From Thiobacillus sp. (lineage in GTDB: Bacteria > Pseudomonadota > Gammaproteobacteria > Burkholderiales > Thiobacillaceae): a stretch of DNA of 45,798 nucleotides. A program made the position numbers and the translations under genes. Positions 29,049 through 37,279 of this stretch are shown one piece after another. The DNA lies in the NCBI RefSeq assembly GCF_030696885.1, contig NZ_JAUYRI010000021.1:1-45798 (forward strand). The letters run 5' to 3'. The stretch's first letter is position 1, and each line of letters opens with the position of its first letter. The notes beneath the pieces were generated by a model. The model was given only the letters and a program-made list of their open reading frames with translations, was not told where the DNA came from and made no database searches.

Positions 29049-29121
29049 GGGTCACGAATGCTTCATTTTCAGGCGTCAAAATTTCAGTCCCACTGGAACA
29101 TTGTTTGCACTGGAGTCCGCC

Positions 29122-29550
29122 ATGGAGAGAGCAAGCAGCCTGCAGCTGAAAACCCCTCACCCCCACCCACATGCCCCGTCGGAGAGTTCCGGCCTGCGGG
29201 CCATCGATCTGGCAACACTGACCCTGGATGATCTGGGCGTGATCCGCGATTGCAGCCGGGCGTGCGAGCCTGTATTCGGCTATCGGCCGGACGAATTGAT
29301 CGGCCGTCCCATTTCCGTTCTCCTGCCGCAGCTGCCGGATGCCGACCTGGTTCAGGAAGGCCGCATCAACTCGCGTCTGGCCTTCCTCTGCCATTGCGCC
29401 TTTGCCTTCCAGGCCCGGTGCCGCGATGGCCGGATTTTTGCCAGCGAAGTGTTCATCAACCACCTCGACACCCATAACGTAGTGGTCCTGGTGCGCAATC
29501 TCGACATGTCCCGTTCGACGGGCGTTTATGCGCTCAAGCCGGTCCACTAG
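29122..29550 (+). CDS. Stand-alone PAS-domain protein
   Basis: The product has 142 residues from ATG 29122, with GGAG 7 bases upstream. After a His/Pro-rich start (TPHPHPHAPSESSG), residues about 28-133 form one PAS fold: DDLGVIRDCSRACEPVFGYR, PDELIGRPISVLLPQL, then strands FQARCRDGRIFASEVFINHL and NVVVLVRNLDMS. There is no kinase, cyclase or DNA-binding domain, so it must act through a partner. The pyruvate kinase-like gene starts 9 bp downstream and is the obvious candidate. The ligand is unknown; no haem or flavin-binding Cys signature is evident. Confidence 0.8.
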   Translation: MERASSLQLKTPHPHPHAPSESSGLRAIDLATLTLDDLGVIRDCSRACEPVFGYRPDELIGRPISVLLPQLPDADLVQEGRINSRLAFLCHCAFAFQARCRDGRIFASEVFINHLDTHNVVVLVRNLDMSRSTGVYALKPVH

Positions 29551-29559
29551 GCGGTTTCG

Positions 29560-31494
29560 ATGACGGTCGCCGAGGCAAGCGGCCCCAACCCGGTCTGCCC
29601 GGATTCGCCGGGCGTGGAGCTGGCCCTTACGGAACTCACGCGCATTCGGGCGGACATGCTCGCCAACGAGTCCAGGACGCAGCCGCATCTTGCCGATATT
29701 CACGCGAATTACCGTGACAGTTCCCGCAATCTCCTGCATTACCTGGCGCTGCGGCGCCGCGACCTGCGACCGCTGCAGCGCGCCCTGGCCGCGATGGGGG
29801 TGTCTTCACTCGGACGTGCCGAGTCAAATGTTCTGGCATCGGTTGATGCGGTGCTGCGGGTGCTGGGCACCCTTGTACGAGGCGCCTGTCAGGACGCTCC
29901 GCGGGCGTCAGACGAATTTGAGTTCGCTCGCGGCGAGCGCCTGCTGGCCGAACACACCGACGCCTTGCTCGGGCCGGCGACGAACGGCCGTCCGGTGCGG
30001 ATCATGGTGACCATGCCGAGCGAGGCGGCCGACGATTATCTGCTGGTTCATCATCTGCTGCAGCAAGGCATGGACTGCATGCGCATCAATTGCGCGCACG
30101 ACGATGCCGCAGCCTGGGCCCGCATGATCGAGCATTTGAAACAGGCGGAGCGCGCGCTGGGACGCGCCTGCCGCGTATTCATGGATCTGGCCGGTCCAAA
30201 GTTGCGTACTGGTCCGCTGGAACCCGGTCCCGCCGTGATCCGGATCCACCCTCGCCGCGATGCCTACGGGCGGGTCACGGCGCCGGCGCGGGTCTGGTTG
30301 AGCCCGGAAGACGCCCCTGTGCAGCCGCCTTCGCCGGCGAGTGCGTGCCTGCCCGTGCCGTCCGACTGGCTGTCCCGGCTGCAGGTCGGGGAGGTCGTGA
30401 AGTTCACCGATGCCCGGGATTCCCGTCGCACTTTCAAGATTGTCGACGTGACCGATCAGGGATGCTGGGCGGAAGCGGGCCGCACTGCTTACCTCGTCCC
30501 GGGGACGCGTCTTCAGGCGGCGCCGGGTGAAGGCGACGCGGATGCGCGCGCGTGCCGACTCGGCGCGTTGCCGCCGGGAGATACCGCCATTGCCCTGCAA
30601 AGGGGCGACCTGCTGATCGTGACCCGCGATCTGAAGCCGGGACGCGCGGCAACTTACGACAGCATGGGCGCACTCCTGACCCCGGCGATGATCGGTTGCA
30701 CCATTCCGGACGTTTTCGAGCACGTGCGGGCGGGGGAGACGATCTGGTTCGACGACGGCAAGATCGGCGGCGTCATCGAAAAAGTGGAACCGTCGCAGGT
30801 GCGCGTCCGCATCACGCAGGAATACTTGAGGGCCGTCAACTTGCGCGCCGACAAGGGGATCAACCTGCCCGACAGCGACCTGCGCATTGCAGCCATGACG
30901 GACAAGGACATCGAGGACCTGCCCTTCGTGGCCCAGCATGCGGACATCGTCGGCTTGTCCTTCGCCAATTGCGCCCAGGACGTTGCCGCGCTTCAAGCGC
31001 GGCTGGCAAGCCTGGGGAGCCGGCAGCCGGCCATCGTGCTCAAGATCGAAACGCGGCGCGGCTTCGAGAACCTGCCCGACATGCTGTTGACCGCCATGCG
31101 TGCGCCCCAGTGCGGGGTGATGATCGCCCGCGGCGACCTCGCCGTCGAGTGCGGCTTCGAGCGGCTGGCGGAAGTTCAGGAGGAAATTCTGTGGCTGTGC
31201 GAGGCGGCACACGTCCCCGTGATCTGGGCGACTCAGGTGCTGGAAACGCTCGCCAAGGAAGGCCGACCTTCGCGCGCCGAGATCACCGATGCCGCGATGG
31301 GGCTACGGGCCGAATGCGTCATGCTCAACAAGGGGCCTTATGTCCTCAGCGCCGTGCGGGCGCTGGACGACATCCTGCGGCGGATGCATGCGCACCAGGC
31401 GAAAAAGCGGTCCATGCTGCGGGCGCTTCGGCTGGCCCACAAGCTGCCGATCGAATCGGGCGCGGCGACCTGGACAGCCGAGCCTGAATCTTAA
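29560..31494 (+). CDS. Pyruvate kinase-like protein with N-terminal extension
   Basis: The product has 644 residues. Residues 1-145 are a helical extension (SSRNLLHYLALRRRDLRPLQ, VSSLGRAESNVLASVDAVLR). The kinase barrel follows with VRIMVTMPSEAADD, MRINCAHD (Arg175, Asn177, His180), MDLAGPKLRTG (Asp209, Lys214), LSFANCAQDV, VLKIETRRGFENL (catalytic Lys495 equivalent), MIARGDLAVECG (Asp526) and IWATQVLETL with RPSRAEITDA. The B region (about 218-437) is much larger than the usual 100 residues. The allosteric C-domain is absent. The usual SGETA loop is NKGPY (590-594). Thr113 and Glu117 of muscle PK are Leu210 and Lys214 here, the pattern known from K+-independent enzymes. Phosphoenolpyruvate kinase activity is likely but unproven. 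Confidence 0.82.
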   Translation: MTVAEASGPNPVCPDSPGVELALTELTRIRADMLANESRTQPHLADIHANYRDSSRNLLHYLALRRRDLRPLQRALAAMGVSSLGRAESNVLASVDAVLRVLGTLVRGACQDAPRASDEFEFARGERLLAEHTDALLGPATNGRPVRIMVTMPSEAADDYLLVHHLLQQGMDCMRINCAHDDAAAWARMIEHLKQAERALGRACRVFMDLAGPKLRTGPLEPGPAVIRIHPRRDAYGRVTAPARVWLSPEDAPVQPPSPASACLPVPSDWLSRLQVGEVVKFTDARDSRRTFKIVDVTDQGCWAEAGRTAYLVPGTRLQAAPGEGDADARACRLGALPPGDTAIALQRGDLLIVTRDLKPGRAATYDSMGALLTPAMIGCTIPDVFEHVRAGETIWFDDGKIGGVIEKVEPSQVRVRITQEYLRAVNLRADKGINLPDSDLRIAAMTDKDIEDLPFVAQHADIVGLSFANCAQDVAALQARLASLGSRQPAIVLKIETRRGFENLPDMLLTAMRAPQCGVMIARGDLAVECGFERLAEVQEEILWLCEAAHVPVIWATQVLETLAKEGRPSRAEITDAAMGLRAECVMLNKGPYVLSAVRALDDILRRMHAHQAKKRSMLRALRLAHKLPIESGAATWTAEPES

Positions 31495-31594
31495 GTATCG
31501 GGGCAAGAATGCCCACATATAAGCCGACTGCTCAAGCGGCACCGTCAGCGCCTGCCCCGTGGCGGCCTGATCGAGATGAAAATCTGGAAGCCGC

Positions 31595-32500
31595 TTAGTC
31601 CGGAGACGGCGGACGGGGGCGCGTGTCACCTGGGTCGGGCATCGCGCCGGCTTTCAGCGAACCGCCCTCGTTCGCATACACCTTGGTGAATTCCGCCCCC
31701 AGCAGGAAAATCTGCGTGGCGTAATACACCCAGGCCAGCAGCACGACCAGCGAGCCTGCGGCCGCGAAGGATTCGGTCACGGCGCTCTTGCCGAGGTACA
31801 GTCCGATCAGCAGCTTGCCGATCTCGAACAGCACGGCGGTCACCCCCGCGCCGATCCACACGTCGCGCCAGGCGATACGGACAGACGGCATCAGCTTGAA
31901 GATCATCGCGAACAGCAAGGTGCTGATGAACACCGACACCAGCATGTTGAGGCACTGAAGCACAGTTTCCCATCCGAGCATCAGGCCGTCGGTCCACTGG
32001 CCGAGCGCGGCGAGGCCAGCGCTGACGACCAGCGACAGCATCAGCAGGAATGCCAGCCCCAGGATCAGCCCGAAAGACAGCAGCCGCGTCCTCAGCAGTG
32101 CCCAGATGCCCGAAGGCTTGACAGACTCAGGCACGTTCCAGATGCGATCCATCGCCCGCTGCAACTCGGCGAATACAGTCGTAGCGCCGATTGCCAGCAC
32201 GGCCAGACTCACCAACCCCGCTACCATGCCGCGCCCGGTATCGCTGGCGCTGCGCAGCAAGGTTTGCACGAAGACCGCGCCTTCATGGCCGATCAACCCG
32301 CCGAGCTGCGTCACGATTTGTCCCTCTACCGCCTCCCGACCGAACAGCGCGCCGGCCACGGCGATCACGATCACCAGCAGCGGGGCGAGCGAGAATGTCG
32401 TGTAATAGGCGATCGCCGCCCCCATGCTCATCGCGTTATCGGCCATGTAGGCCGCGACGGCCTTGCGGCCCAAATCGAATATGCGCTTGGGGCTGATCAT
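31595..32500 (-). CDS. YihY/BrkB family inner-membrane protein
   Basis: The product has 301 residues from ATG 32500 (GAGG 8 bases upstream); the frame extends to 32578 without such support. There are about six membrane helices, with MGAAIAYYTTFSLAPLLVIV and the family motifs TTVFAELQRAMDRIWNVPE and LLAWVYYATQIFLLGAEFTK. The family was once misnamed ribonuclease BN. The function is unknown, possibly transport. The C-terminus is a short cytosolic Pro/Arg-rich tail. Confidence 0.92.
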   Translation of the reverse strand: MISPKRIFDLGRKAVAAYMADNAMSMGAAIAYYTTFSLAPLLVIVIAVAGALFGREAVEGQIVTQLGGLIGHEGAVFVQTLLRSASDTGRGMVAGLVSLAVLAIGATTVFAELQRAMDRIWNVPESVKPSGIWALLRTRLLSFGLILGLAFLLMLSLVVSAGLAALGQWTDGLMLGWETVLQCLNMLVSVFISTLLFAMIFKLMPSVRIAWRDVWIGAGVTAVLFEIGKLLIGLYLGKSAVTESFAAAGSLVVLLAWVYYATQIFLLGAEFTKVYANEGGSLKAGAMPDPGDTRPRPPSPD

Positions 32501-32659
32501 GACGGTTGCCTCGCTATTTGTTTTGCGGCTCCAGCCATGGCGGCGGGCGCGCTCTTTGTATAGCAAAGTCGGGCGCACGCCGTTGCCTGTCCAAAACGGC
32601 CAGGCCCCCGTTCAGTCCTTGCGAGCAGTGTGGGCTTGCCTGACGTGCGGCGCGAGCGA

Positions 32660-34291
32660 CTAACCCATCACCTGCCCATGCTCGCGCGTGTCGTGGAACG
32701 CGACCTTCGGCCAACGTTCCTGCGCCAGTTGCAGGTTCACCCGCGTATCCGCCAGATACACCAGGTTGCCGTCGACGTCCTTCGCCAGCTTGAGCGTGTT
32801 GGCCTTGGTGAATTCGGCCAAATGTGCGGCATCGGGGCAGGTGACCCAGCGCGCGGTGTAGATGCCGGCGTTCTCGAAGCTGGCATCGACGCCGTATTCG
32901 GTTTTCAGACGATGGGCGACGACTTCGAACTGCAGCTGACCGACCGCGCCGATCAATAGCGTGTTGTCGACGAAGGGCTCGAACACCTGCACTGCGCCTT
33001 CTTCGCCGAGTTCCAATAGACCCTTGTTCAGTTGCTTGGCACGCAGCGGGTCGCGCAGGCGCGGGCGGCTGAACAGTTCGGGCGCGAAATAAGGTATGCC
33101 CTTGTACTGCAGCGCCTCGCCCTCGGTCAGGGTGTCGCCGATATGCAGCTGGCCGTGGTTGTGGATGCCGATGATGTCGCCGGCCACCGCATCTTCCATG
33201 CGGGTGCGCTCGTTGGCCATGAAGACGACGGCGTTGGCGATTTTCATGTCCTTGCCGGTGCGACGGTGGCGCACTTTCATGTTGGGCGTATAGCGGCCGG
33301 AGCAGACGCGGAAGAAGGCGATGCGGTCGCGGTGCTGCGGATCCATGTTGGCCTGGATCTTGAACACGAAGCCGGTGAACTTGGGCTCGGTGGGATCGAC
33401 CACGCGCTCGACGGCCTCGCGCGGCTGCGGCGGCGGCGCCCAGTCGGCCAGCGCGCGCAGCACTTCGCGCACGCCGAAGTTGTTGATGCCGGAGCCGAAA
33501 AACACCGGCGACTGTTTGCCTTTCAAAAAGGCATCCAGTTCGAATCCGACGCCGGCGCCGCGCACCAGTTCGATTTCCGACAGCAGGGTATCGGCTTCGA
33601 GCGGGAAGCGTTCACGCAGCGCCTCATCGCCCAGGCCCTGCAGCGATTCGAACTGCTGACCGGCATTCTCTTCGCCGGCCTTGAAGCGCAGGATTTCGTC
33701 GTTGATCAGGTGGTATACGCCATGAAAGCGTTTGCCCATGCCGATTGGCCAGGTCACCGGTGCGCACTGGATTTTCAGGATCGACTCGATCTCGTCCAGC
33801 AGTTCCAGCGGCTCGCGCACTTCGCGGTCCATCTTGTTGATGAAGGTGATGATGGGCGTGTCGCGCAGGCGGCACACTTCCAGCAGCTTGATGGTCTGCT
33901 CTTCGACGCCCTTGGCGGCGTCGACCACCATGATGGCGGCGTCGACCGCGGTCAGCACGCGGTAGGTGTCTTCCGAGAAGTCCTTGTGACCTGGAGTGTC
34001 GAGCAGGTTGAAGACGCAGTCTCCGTGGGAAAACTGCATCACCGAGCTCGCCACCGAAATGCCGCGCTCGCGCTCGACTTCCATCCAGTCGGAGGTGGCG
34101 TATTTGCCGCTCTTGCGCGCCTTCACCGTGCCGGCCATCTGGATCGCGCCGCCGAACAGCAGCAGCTTTTCGGTCAGCGTGGTCTTGCCCGCATCGGGGT
34201 GCGAGATGATGGCGAAGGTGCGGCGCTTTTTGACGTCGCGCACCAGGGCGGGATCGCCGGTGTGTGCCGGTGCGGTCGGAATGGATTCCAT
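32660..34291 (-). CDS. prfC: Peptide chain release factor 3
   Basis: This 543-residue translational GTPase has G1 [21 protein letters not shown]2 region [13 protein letters not shown]3 [15 protein letters not shown]4 [14 protein letters not shown], then an EF-Tu-like domain 2 and an RF3 C-terminal domain ([18 protein letters not shown]). It recycles RF1 and RF2 after termination. It has no clear operon partner; the nearest same-strand gene downstream is 159 bp away. The length and motifs are typical. Confidence 0.96.
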   Translation of the reverse strand: MESIPTAPAHTGDPALVRDVKKRRTFAIISHPDAGKTTLTEKLLLFGGAIQMAGTVKARKSGKYATSDWMEVERERGISVASSVMQFSHGDCVFNLLDTPGHKDFSEDTYRVLTAVDAAIMVVDAAKGVEEQTIKLLEVCRLRDTPIITFINKMDREVREPLELLDEIESILKIQCAPVTWPIGMGKRFHGVYHLINDEILRFKAGEENAGQQFESLQGLGDEALRERFPLEADTLLSEIELVRGAGVGFELDAFLKGKQSPVFFGSGINNFGVREVLRALADWAPPPQPREAVERVVDPTEPKFTGFVFKIQANMDPQHRDRIAFFRVCSGRYTPNMKVRHRRTGKDMKIANAVVFMANERTRMEDAVAGDIIGIHNHGQLHIGDTLTEGEALQYKGIPYFAPELFSRPRLRDPLRAKQLNKGLLELGEEGAVQVFEPFVDNTLLIGAVGQLQFEVVAHRLKTEYGVDASFENAGIYTARWVTCPDAAHLAEFTKANTLKLAKDVDGNLVYLADTRVNLQLAQERWPKVAFHDTREHGQVMG

Positions 34292-34324
34292 CGGGAAGGC
34301 GGAGCAGGTACGAAGCAGGACGCC

Positions 34325-34333
34325 ATTTTAACA
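34325..34333 (-). promoter_or_regulatory. Candidate extended -10 promoter of prfC
   Basis: On the minus strand TGT-TAAAAT lies 34-42 bp upstream of the prfC ATG. The TG plus a 5/6 -10 match fits an extended -10. The -35 region is weak. Confidence 0.38.
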
Positions 34334-34389
34334 GGCTGCCGTACTCCGACGCGCCGGTCTGTTGCCGGGCGCCTGTTTTTACGCCTTCG

Positions 34390-36297
34390 TCAGTCGCACT
34401 TGCAGTCGTTGGCCGCTTTGCTTGCGCGCTTCTTTTTGGGCTTGGGCTTCATCAGGTCCGGTACCCAGACCTGCTGCGGGGCGCCGATCATCCGCTCGCG
34501 CTGGATTTTCCAGCGATCGCCTTCACGCACCCAGTCGAGTCGCTTGATTGAAACATCGCGGTAGTTGGGCGAGGTATAGGTCTGGCGGAACTCGGTCACC
34601 GCGCGGTCGGCTGTCAGGGTCTCGACCTTGAGACTGTCGATGCCGACCGTGATGTTGCCTGGGCGGGCCAGATTCACGGCGCGATCGCTGGCCCATTGCT
34701 CCAGCGTGCGGCCGTTTTCGGGGGCGAAGCTTTGCGCGTAATAGCCGCGGTAGCGCGGGAAATCCTTGGCCGACCAGGCCAAAGCCCAACTGTCCAGCGC
34801 CTGCTGGACGGATTGGGCCGGCACGGCCGGAACCGGCGCAACGGCGGCCGGGACGACCGGTTGTGCCGCGCTGGCTGCGGGCGTGCGGGGCGTCGGCTGG
34901 AATTGCGTCGCCGCCACGCTCACCGGGGCGACAGCGGGACACTGGCCGTCGGTGTCGACGCCCTGTTTGTCCTGCCCCAGTTCCTGCGGCGTGGGCATTC
35001 CGTCACGCCCGACGTCGAGCGCGGACAGCAGCGTGCCCATGCCGGCCAGCGTGCGCGCATGGGCGATGGCATGGTCGTGGGTGGCATTCACGTAGGCACG
35101 GCGTGCCTGGAAGTATTCGTTCTCGGTGTCGAGCAGGTCGAGCAGAGTGCGCTGGCCAATGTCGAACTGCTTGCGATAGGCTTCGCGCGCTTTTTCGATG
35201 GCCAGTTGGTGCTGGTCGAGGTAGCCCAACTGGCGATTCAGGTTCTGGATGTCGTTGTAGGCGATGGACAGCGTCTGGCGCGTGTCGCGGCAAACCTTGT
35301 CGCGCAGTTCCTTGGTCTGCGCCAGCTGTTCGGCATACTGGCGCGCCTGGGCGCGATCGGAGCCGCCCTTGAACAGGTTGTAGTTGAGCACCAGTTCGAT
35401 CACCTGGTCGTCGCGCCGCCCGGCAATGCCTTCCTGGTTGTAGGAAATATCCTTGCTGGCACGCAGATCGATGCGCGGGTGGAAATTCGACTGGCGGCCG
35501 CGTGCTTCGGCCTGCGCTGCGCGCACATTTTCGATGGCCGCGTTGAACGCGGGACTGCCCTGATAGGCGAGCTTGAGGGCGGCTTCGACGTCGGGCGGAA
35601 TGCCCTGGTCGAGCAGGGCGGGGGCAATCATCTCGCCGGGCGGCAATTCGCCGACGATACGCAGATAGCGCGCGCTGACGTCGTGCAGGTTGCTGGCCTC
35701 GGTGAGCATGTTGGATTGCGCCAGCGCCAGACGGCCGCCGGCCTGCTCGAGGTCGACGCGCCGGCCGACGCCGGCCTGCACGCGTTCCTGAATCTGGCCA
35801 AACACCTGATCGTGCTGGGCAAAGTTTTCCTGCGCCAGCCGTGAAAGTTCGCGGTAGCGCAGCACGTCGGTGTAGGCGCGCGTGGCTTCCAGCGCAGTCG
35901 TCTCGGACGCGTCGAGCACCTCGTAGTAGCGCACCAGCCTGGCGTGTGCTAGCCGCGTGACTTCGTCGCGGGTGGCAAAGCCGTCGTAGAGCATCTGGTT
36001 CAGCGTCAGTGCCGCGCCACGACGGGTATATTGGGTGGTCGGCAGATTGGGCTGCTTCAGGCTTTCGCGGCCCACGCCCGAGGTGAGGTCCAGGCGCGGG
36101 AAATACCCGCCGCGCGCAACGTCCTGCTCGTGGCCGGCAGCGAGAAAGGCATGCCAGCGGGCCTGCACTTCCGGGTTGCTTACAATGGCTTTTTTAACCA
36201 CATCCTGAAGCGTGGCCGGTTGCTGGGCGAAAGCGGAGAGCGAAAGAAGGCCCACGATCGATGCAATTAGGCACAGCGCTGTTTTTCTTCTGGTCAT
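34390..36297 (-). CDS. TolC-family outer-membrane protein (LapE-like) with C-terminal NTF2-like domain
   Basis: The product has 635 residues from ATG 36297, giving a good signal peptide (RRKTALCLIASIVGLLSLSA, cut after FAQ). Residues about 30-455 are a TolC-type channel (TLQDVVKKAIVSNPEVQARW, GYFPRLDLTSGVG, TRAYTDVLRYRELSRLAQEN, LDLLDTENEYFQARRAYVNA). A Pro/Ala linker follows. Then about 115 residues (LDSWALAWSAKDFPRYRGYY, VTEFRQTYTSPNYRDVSIKR, REGDRWKIQRERMIG) match the NTF2/SnoaL-like Cds6 C-terminal type. A cysteine-rich CKCD end finishes it. In Lap systems LapE forms the outer channel for adhesin export. Divergent lapG and lapD nearby support that role. The added domain would lie in the periplasm. 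Confidence 0.88.
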   Translation of the reverse strand: MTRRKTALCLIASIVGLLSLSAFAQQPATLQDVVKKAIVSNPEVQARWHAFLAAGHEQDVARGGYFPRLDLTSGVGRESLKQPNLPTTQYTRRGAALTLNQMLYDGFATRDEVTRLAHARLVRYYEVLDASETTALEATRAYTDVLRYRELSRLAQENFAQHDQVFGQIQERVQAGVGRRVDLEQAGGRLALAQSNMLTEASNLHDVSARYLRIVGELPPGEMIAPALLDQGIPPDVEAALKLAYQGSPAFNAAIENVRAAQAEARGRQSNFHPRIDLRASKDISYNQEGIAGRRDDQVIELVLNYNLFKGGSDRAQARQYAEQLAQTKELRDKVCRDTRQTLSIAYNDIQNLNRQLGYLDQHQLAIEKAREAYRKQFDIGQRTLLDLLDTENEYFQARRAYVNATHDHAIAHARTLAGMGTLLSALDVGRDGMPTPQELGQDKQGVDTDGQCPAVAPVSVAATQFQPTPRTPAASAAQPVVPAAVAPVPAVPAQSVQQALDSWALAWSAKDFPRYRGYYAQSFAPENGRTLEQWASDRAVNLARPGNITVGIDSLKVETLTADRAVTEFRQTYTSPNYRDVSIKRLDWVREGDRWKIQRERMIGAPQQVWVPDLMKPKPKKKRASKAANDCKCD

Positions 36298-36368
36298 TCC
36301 TTCAGCCTCGGGGAACATGTCCGTTAACTTTGAATAATATTGAGTGATGCCGGAAGTCATGCGCAAAA

Positions 36369-36377
36369 ATCATACCA
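36369..36377 (-). promoter_or_regulatory. Candidate extended -10 promoter of the TolC/LapE gene
   Basis: On the minus strand TGG-TATGAT lies 72-80 bp upstream of the ATG at 36297. The 273-bp region 36298-36570 between the divergent lapE-like and lapG genes otherwise shows no clear gene. A 60-codon frame inside it has no coding character. Confidence 0.35.
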
Positions 36378-36570
36378 GCTATGGCGCCAGCATGGCTGCC
36401 CTGTCCGCACAAACCTCATGAGCTCTCCCCATCGCCTCGGCTGTGCCGGGCACGCCGGCTTTGCCTGATGTTGAGTTGCATGGCAGCCTGCGTCCTGTGT
36501 GTGTGGTGCTGCTATTCGATGGATTCAGCGGCCATCCTGCGCGCTGATATTCACGCTGCCTGACGGATAG

Positions 36571-37254
36571 ATGCTGAATTATCGACCCTTCGTCGGAAAA
36601 TTTGCCTTCTGGAAACGATTTGTTTTCCTGGTTCTCGGCGTGGGGCTGGTGTATGCCCAGTCCGATCTGGACCGCATGCTGACCCTGGCTGGCCAGCGTT
36701 ATGGCGAATCGGGAAAGACTGCGGTGACGGCCTGGCGCGAGTTGGTGACCCAGTCGGCGCAACAGACCGATGCCATCAAGCTGCAGCGGGTAAATGATTT
36801 TTTCAACCGCAGAACCCGTTTCGGCGAGGACAGCGAGATCTGGGGCCAGCCGGATTACTGGGCAACGCCACTGGAAACGCTCGGACGCGGGGAAGGCGAC
36901 TGCGAGGATTTTGCGATTGCCAAGTATGTGACCCTGAAGCTGCTGGGCGTGCCGTCCGGCAAGATGCGGCTCACCTACGTCAAGGCACGCATCGGAGGAC
37001 CGCGAAGCGCCTTGGTCCAGGCGCATATGGTCCTGAGCTATTATCCGGCACCAGACGCCGAGCCGCTGGTCCTGGACAACCTGATTTCGGACATTCGGCC
37101 TGCATCGCGCCGCACTGACCTGACCACGATCTTCGGTTTCAACACCGAGGGGCTGTGGGTAGGTGGGGTGGTACCGCGTGCCGCCAGCGGGTCGCAGCGG
37201 CTGTCGAAATGGCAGTCGCTGCTTGTCCGGATGCGTGAAGAAGGAATCGAATGA
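36571..37254 (+). CDS. lapG: LapG-type periplasmic cysteine protease (BTLCP)
   Basis: The product has 227 residues with an N-terminal hydrophobic export segment (FWKRFVFLVLGVGLVYAQ). The catalytic triad of bacterial transglutaminase-like cysteine proteinases is complete: Cys111 in LGRGEGDCEDFAIAKY, His152 in VQAHMVLSYY and Asp169 in LVLDNL. The acidic residues next to Cys111 (DCED) match the known calcium-binding site. In Pseudomonas fluorescens LapG cuts the surface adhesin near its N-terminus and releases cells when LapD does not hold it. It is followed 25 bp later by lapD, and a giant adhesin is encoded in the same window. The substrate cleavage site lies outside the window. Confidence 0.93.
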   Translation: MLNYRPFVGKFAFWKRFVFLVLGVGLVYAQSDLDRMLTLAGQRYGESGKTAVTAWRELVTQSAQQTDAIKLQRVNDFFNRRTRFGEDSEIWGQPDYWATPLETLGRGEGDCEDFAIAKYVTLKLLGVPSGKMRLTYVKARIGGPRSALVQAHMVLSYYPAPDAEPLVLDNLISDIRPASRRTDLTTIFGFNTEGLWVGGVVPRAASGSQRLSKWQSLLVRMREEGIE

Positions 37255-37279
37255 ACCATCTTGTGCCCAGGGAAACGTC

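Noticed and set aside
29094..29109. Sigma-54-like site TGGAAC-ATTGT-TTGCA before the PAS gene
   Set aside because: Spacing and GG/GC positions fit, but transcription would start at about 29120, two bases before the ATG and after the GGAG ribosome-binding site. No enhancer-site pair was found. Probably chance, though 5' mapping would settle it.
34351..34380. Hairpin GCGCCGG...CCGGGCGC followed by CTGTTTTT on the plus strand near the end of the TolC gene
   Set aside because: The U-tract is on the plus strand, where no gene ends. The minus-strand gene would lack a U-tract, so it is not called as its terminator.
36381..36563. 60-codon frame in the lapE-lapG intergenic region
   Set aside because: Composition is Cys/Arg/Ala-rich without motif, and there is no ribosome-binding site.
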